A stretch of 11,531 nucleotides of DNA from Irineochytrium annulatum (taxonomy: Eukaryota > Chytridiomycota > Chytridiomycetes > Chytridiales > Chytridiaceae): the NCBI GenBank assembly GCA_027600665.1, contig JADGJL010000969.1, positions 1 to 11,531 on the forward strand, given 5' to 3'. Below are positions 7,316 to 11,531 of this stretch, piece by piece; positions within the stretch are counted from its first letter, which is position 1, and every line of letters begins with the position of its first letter. The position numbers were made by a program, and so were the translations under genes. Under the pieces are notes generated by a model. The model saw nothing but the letters and a program-made list of their open reading frames with translations, did not search any database and had not been told where the DNA came from.

Positions 7316-8997
7316 ATGACAGGGGATGGGAACGCTGATGGCGGATGGGTGCAAAAATTGATCCTCCACTATCACAACACCACCCCTCCAATGACGGCCC
7401 CCCACCGCGCGGTGTCCCGCAAGCGGTCCATGGCCGACGTCTTCAAAGACTGCTGCGCACCGCTCGTCGGCTGCTTCCGCCGCTCCCCCCCGAAGGCGCG
7501 CAACCAGCTCGTCGACAAGCTCGACGACAAGCCCGACGGCGGGGTCGATGCCGACGTCGCCGGCCTGAAAGAATCCGAAGGGCTCGTCATTGACCCAACG
7601 CCGGCCAGCGACGTCGAGAAGGACCTGCCCTCCATCGCGATACTGCCAGCTACTCCAGTCGTCGACACGATGAGGCCTGTGCCCCCGCCCAAGACCGTGT
7701 CCGTTGGCCCCAGGGCTGCATCTGGAAAGCGGCGCAACCCTAAAACCTACGTCGTTCCTTCTGGCCGCTCGCGGGAGCCCAGTGGTTGGTTTCCTATGCT
7801 TGGACATGTGCCGTTGACCTCTATTGAATCTATTCTCTGCTGCTCATCACAGTCTCCAGCACCTACGCCACCGTCGACCCCTTCCCTCTCCTCGTCCTCG
7901 GCGGGAACGACGTGATCGACGTGATCGACATCCCCACGGGCACATCGATTGTCACCTTCGTCTTCTCCCACGGAACCGACGGCGACGCAGCTTCCCTCGA
8001 CGTCGCGAACCACGCCGGCGACAATGTCCTCCACCACCTCGCCGTCTCCGTGAAACCGGGCGGGCAAACCGCGGGTCCCTCCGGCGCGGTCTGGGTCTTC
8101 GCCTGCGGCGCCGAGGGAACCGTCCGGCAGTTCGAAATCCCCGTGGGGCTCATCCGTGGGGACTGCTTTGTGGGCGGGGATGTCCGCATCGTGCGAACCT
8201 GGACGCCCGGGCCGCGGCCGACGTCGGCCGAAATCGCGCCTGCGGGGATTGTGAAGGTGTTGTCGCTCGCGGTGCTGGGTCCGAATAAGCTGTTCACGGG
8301 GTCGGAGGATGGGGCCGTGCGGGAGTTTGATATCGCGACGGGGGATTTGGTGGCGGAGTATCTCGCGCACGGAAGGCAGCCCATCTGGGATATGTGCGCG
8401 TGCACGGAGCTGCGGAAAGGCGATGTGAGGAGCAGGCTTTACACGGGCGGGTTTGACGGAATGGTGATCGAGTGGGAGCTAAACTGCGACCCGGTTGGTA
8501 TTGGGGGCGGAATGACGGATGCGCGCGGGCTAGCGAGGCAGCGGACACCCCTGAGGTTTTGGAGATTCGACCAAGGTATCAACTCCGTAGCCGTCGTCGA
8601 AATCGCAGGGGGAGGCGAGCCTGTGAAAGGTGGGACGCCGCGACGCGCGCTGCTAGCTGGTCTGGCGAAGGGTCGGATCGTGGAGCTCGGCCTTCGGGAG
8701 ATCGAGGACTCGGAGGTGAGGCCGGTGGAGGGTGAGGGGCCTGTGCAGGAGTTCGAGGGCCACACGTCGTATGTAACAGCTATCGTCCCGATGCCCACTA
8801 TGAACAGCTTCCTTACTGGGGACGAGGACAAGACCGTCAGGCTGTTCGGCCTAGGTAAACGGGGAGGGTCCAAGATAGTGTACTCTGATCGGGTTGAGGG
8901 TGGGGAAATTTACTCCCTCTCCGCCGTCGAAAGGCCGTGGAAGGTTGTGTTCGCGCCCGGACCGGCGGGGCACGTGCAGGAGGTGTTTTTAGATTAA
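7316..8997 (+). CDS. WD40-repeat protein, function unknown
   Basis: Two exons: 7316-7784 and 7853-8997 (537 aa from the first ATG). The intron at 7785-7852 (68 nt) has a GTTGGT donor, a TTGAC-like branch and a CACAG acceptor; GTGGTT at 7782 is a same-phase alternative donor. Later in-frame ATGs at 7391 and 7430 are possible starts. The first has A at -3 but leaves almost no room after the ELMO polyadenylation signal. The N-terminal ~155 residues are basic and low complexity, with a Cys cluster (FKDCCAPLVGCFRR). The rest forms a beta-propeller: LVLGGNDVIDVIDIPTG, AVWVFACGAEGTVRQFEI, LFTGSEDGAVREFDIATG, RLYTGGFDGMVIEWEL, ALLAGLAKGRIVELG and FEGHTSYVTAIVP, then FLTGDEDKTVRLFGL. About six or seven blades are visible, enough for one propeller. 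Such proteins are usually scaffolds; no partner can be inferred. It ends with TAA at 8995-8997. Confidence 0.78.
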
Positions 8998-9856
8998 ATT
9001 TCTTTCGTGATCTGCAAGTCTCATGTATCTCATCTATTGTCTAATTGCCGGTCGTTGCTTTCTTTATATTTTCTAATTTTCAACTTGATGTTGACCTGTA
9101 CAGTGGTCGAGTATGATGCTGGAAGTTGTGCACATCCTTTATTTTCAATGTCATAGCGAATGAGCTTTTATATATCGCTTGAAAGCAAGATAATGGTTGC
9201 CGACATTTTGGTCCGACTGTTGGATGTTCCCGACATGATACCGGACAATGTTCACCACTGTGCAAGGCTCCCCTTGTTAGCCCCATACCTCCACCGCGTC
9301 GTGGCTCGACCACACCTACAAAACCGCGGCCTCGACCATCTACGACGACCGCGCCTCCACGACCTCCCCCCCTGTTAGGAGAGCAATCAAACGGACAGCT
9401 GGCCATCGCCATCAGCGTTAGGGCGACGCCGTTTCGGGCGGTCAGGCCGGCCGTTTCGACGTCATTGCAATCATACCTCGGGCCCAACTGCGAACAAGGA
9501 CCGCGGCACGGTCCGATAACATCCTCGAGGATTCCAGCGCTCTGCATCATCACGACCTGACATGACGACAAAAGTAGGCGTTTGGGAGGGTCGCCGATAG
9601 GAGAGTTGGAGAGTGGAGAGGGGGTTTGTTGTCTGTTCGGTTCGGTTTCATCTGAAACGGGTGGCTTGAGCTTATCGCTATCGGTGTATGTTGCTCAAAC
9701 GTCTATTTGGCGGCAACATCTCGTCAGCTCATCATCAGGGCTGCAACGATCTAGGATCTTTCCCTTCCCTGGACATCCTCGTGGTCTCTCCTCGTCGGTT
9801 TAGGAGCCCCGTCCCATCTACCTCTCGACCACTCGACTACTCCCAACACCCCTACA
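8998..9856. other. Intergenic region upstream of the ammonium transporter
   Basis: This interval holds the 3' end of the WD40 gene (no AATAAA seen; AT-rich to about 9180) and the promoter and 5' UTR of the transporter. The central part (about 9240-9560) is GC-rich and open on both strands, but lacks a usable ATG on the plus strand, and the minus-strand frame begins with TTG and is low complexity, so I do not call a gene. Features seen: GATA-type sites (separate entry), a CRE-like CGACGTCA at 9457-9464 joined to the palindrome ATTGCAAT at 9464-9471, and a CT/CA-rich run just before the start codon. Confidence 0.6.
9515..9682. promoter_or_regulatory. Cluster of GATA-factor type sites upstream of the ammonium transporter
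   Basis: GATAA at 9515-9519, GATAG at 9596-9600, TTATC (GATAA on the minus strand) at 9672-9676 and CTATC (GATAG on the minus strand) at 9678-9682; a further GATAA lies at 9189-9193. The closest pair is 8-9 nt apart and about 180 nt before the ATG. In ascomycete fungi, ammonium permease genes are activated by AreA/Gln3-type GATA factors under nitrogen limitation, so the location fits. About one or two such 5-mers are expected by chance in 350 nt, so the excess is modest. Confidence 0.35.
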
Positions 9857-11531
9857 ATGCCGTCACTAAACACAACAAACCCCGACGACGCCATCCTGAG
9901 CGGCGATGTGGCCTGGCAGCTCACGGCGGTATGTCGGGACGTCATTCGGTGGCAGCACCGGCCGCATCGGAACGCTTCAACTAACATGAGCCTGTCGCGT
10001 ACCAGACCGCCTTTGTCTTCCTCATGATTCCTGGCCTCGGCCTCTTCTACGCGGGACTCACAGACCGGCGGAACGGCCTCTCCCTCATGCTCCTCTGCCT
10101 CCTGTCATGCGCCATCATCTCGCTGCAGTGGTACTTCGTCGGGTTCTCCCTCGCATTCAGCCCGACAACATCCTCCTCCATCATCGGCGATTTCGGGAAC
10201 GCTGTTTTCAACCAGGTCGGGAAGGCGCCGCACCCGCTCGCGCCAACGATCCCTGCCAGTCTGTTCGCGTTTTACCAGATGATGTTCGCGGCCATCACGC
10301 CTGCGCTCGCCATTGGCGCGACGGCGGGCAGGCTCAGGATCGTTCCGGCATGCATCTTCATCCTGCTGTGGTCGACTTTTGTAAGTTCCTTCTTTTTCTC
10401 CTCTGTTAGAAAGGTGGACGTGGCAATGAGAACTATGATGGAGTCAAGGGTACAAATGCTTGGGTTTGGGATAGGGCGTGCCCGCTACGTTCATGGTGGA
10501 CTCGAGGATGGAAACAACGTAATTACAGTCTCTAACTACGTCCACTTTCCACAGGCCTACGACCCCATTGCGAACTGGGTCTGGTCCCCGACCGGTTGGC
10601 TAGCCAAGATGCACGTCCTTGACTACGCCGGCGGATCGGTCGTCCACGTCTCCTCGGCAATGGCCGCCGTCGGTCTCGTCATCGTCGTCGGCCCACGCCA
10701 ACTGGTCCGCGAGGGCAAGCGTCATTCCCCGCACAACCCATCGCTCGTGTACATCGGGACCGCGCTCCTATGGTTCGGCTGGCTTGGCTTCAACGGCGGC
10801 TCTGCCCTTTCTGCTAACAGCCGCGGATCGGGCGCCAACATCGCCTCCCACCTTGCTGCGTGCACTGGCGCACTCGTCTGGTGCGCTGTTGAGTGGTTCG
10901 GGTCCAAGAAGGTGACCGCCATTGGCTTCTGTGCGGGCGCCGTTGCCGGGCTCGCATGCGTCACGCCCGGCTGCGGTTACATCACCCCGTCCGTCGCGCT
11001 CATCTATGGCACCATCGCACCGCTTGCCGCCATCGCAACCATTAGGCTTTTCCACCACCTCGGGTTCGATGACTCGCTTGATGTCTTTGGTACGGTTTGT
11101 CTGATCTTTTTGGATCGGTGATCATGTCTCTAAACTACTCTTTTTTGCTCTGGTAGCTGTCCACGGCATGGGCGGCGTGATCGGTATGATCCTCACTGGC
11201 ATCTTTGCCCAATACAGCGTTACGACCGTCGACGCTGCCCCCAACACCGCCACCGCTGGTTGGATCGACCACGTTTGGAGTCAAGTCCCCGTCCAACTTG
11301 CCGCCATCGCCTGCTCCGGCGCGTGGTCCTTGGTCATCACCCTGCTGATCGGCTACGGTATGAACTGCATCCCCGGGATGTCCCTCCGCGCGAACGCGGA
11401 CGACGAGCTCATGGGCCTCGACCACGCCGAGGTCGGGGAGCAGAGCTACACGTTTATGGAGGACTATGTCGAGATGGACACGTTTAGGGGGGCGGCGCCC
11501 GTGGGGTTGTTTCACATCAGCGGGGTGAATC
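9857..11531 (+). CDS. MEP: Ammonium transporter, MEP/AMT family (3' end beyond the window)
   Basis: Exons 9857-9928, 10006-10380, 10555-11089 and 11157 to the window edge give 452 aa with no stop reached. The start ATG has A at -3. Introns are 77, 174 and 67 nt; the first has a CTAAC branch and the last restores DVFAVHGMGG. Eleven membrane segments can be placed. Family residues are present (E. coli AmtB numbering from memory): Phe gate F118 (F107) and F228 (F215), W159 (W148), D172 (D160) in LDYAGGSVVH, and the twin pore histidines H180 (H168) and H330 (H318). The conserved cytosolic tail (GMSLRANADDELMGLDHAE) follows the last helix. The protein should import ammonium across the plasma membrane. 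Two oddities: the usual AER after TM3 reads AGR (G132), and GWFGFN reads GWLGFN (L226). Only the far C-terminus is missing. Identification is very secure. Confidence 0.95.
10381..10554 (+). other. 174-nt stop-free intron in the ammonium transporter gene
   Basis: Donor GTAAGT begins right after LLWSTF, a CTAAC branch occurs at 10532-10536, and the acceptor TTTCCACAG ends at 10554. Its removal joins STF to AYDPIANWVW, the expected family sequence in TM4. The length is 3 x 58, phase 0, with no in-frame stop, so the frame runs straight through. It is over twice the length of the other clearly defined introns here. Confidence 0.88.

Noticed and set aside
7747..8405. Long minus-strand frames (207 and 180 codons) opposite the WD40 gene
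   Set aside because: They are antisense shadows; the plus strand encodes clear WD blades across the same interval.
9080..9571. Minus-strand frame of 163 codons between the WD40 and transporter genes, and a plus-strand frame of about 126 codons (9183-9560)
   Set aside because: The minus frame opens with TTG, is Gly/Arg/Cys-rich and matches nothing I know. The plus frame has no ATG. Both mirror the same GC-rich stretch.
10024..11121. Continuous 365-codon reading of the transporter from 10024
   Set aside because: It reads through the 174-nt intron and past the donor at 11090, misses the first exon, and disrupts TM4 and the DVFAVHG motif.

Overview
The window reads as nuclear DNA of a fungus, probably an early-diverging or zoosporic lineage, though that placement is a guess. 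The genes are GC-rich and split by short spliceosomal introns (about 45-75 nt where unambiguous, one of 174 nt). The introns carry GTRNGN-like donors, CTRAY-like branch sites about 20 nt upstream, and YAG acceptors. One gene is a fungal-type MEP ammonium transporter. I see no bacterial operon layout, CRISPR array, rRNA or tRNA.

Layout, left to right. Positions 1-369 hold an open frame that enters from the left edge and is followed by an AATAAA at 486; it may be the 3' end of an unrecognised gene. Positions 370-2890 are a gene-poor interval with a weak unrecognised GC-rich block (1808-2529), two telomere-like CCCTAA units and a perfect 17-nt palindrome. Positions 2891-5736 (minus strand) encode a Golgi-type, single-pass membrane glycosyltransferase. 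It has a GT92-like domain with a DVDEFF motif and a second GT-A-like domain with a DDW motif. A 137-nt gap separates it from a divergent gene at 5874-7248 (plus strand, seven exons), an ELMO-domain protein of the ELMOD class that retains the Arg of the Arf-GAP motif. Immediately downstream, 7316-8997 (plus strand, two exons) encodes a WD40-repeat protein I cannot assign. After an 859-nt intergenic stretch containing several GATA-type sites, 9857 to the right edge (plus strand, four exons seen) encodes a MEP/AMT ammonium transporter whose C-terminal tail runs out of the window.

These look like four independent housekeeping or accessory eukaryotic genes rather than one pathway. The only functional links I can suggest are weak ones. 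The glycosyltransferase and the ELMOD protein share a bidirectional promoter region, and both would act in the Golgi/secretory system. The ammonium transporter may be under GATA-factor nitrogen control. The most unusual features are the tandem two-domain glycosyltransferase and two introns whose lengths are multiples of three with no in-frame stop (66 nt in the glycosyltransferase, 174 nt in the transporter), so that retention would insert residues without breaking the protein.
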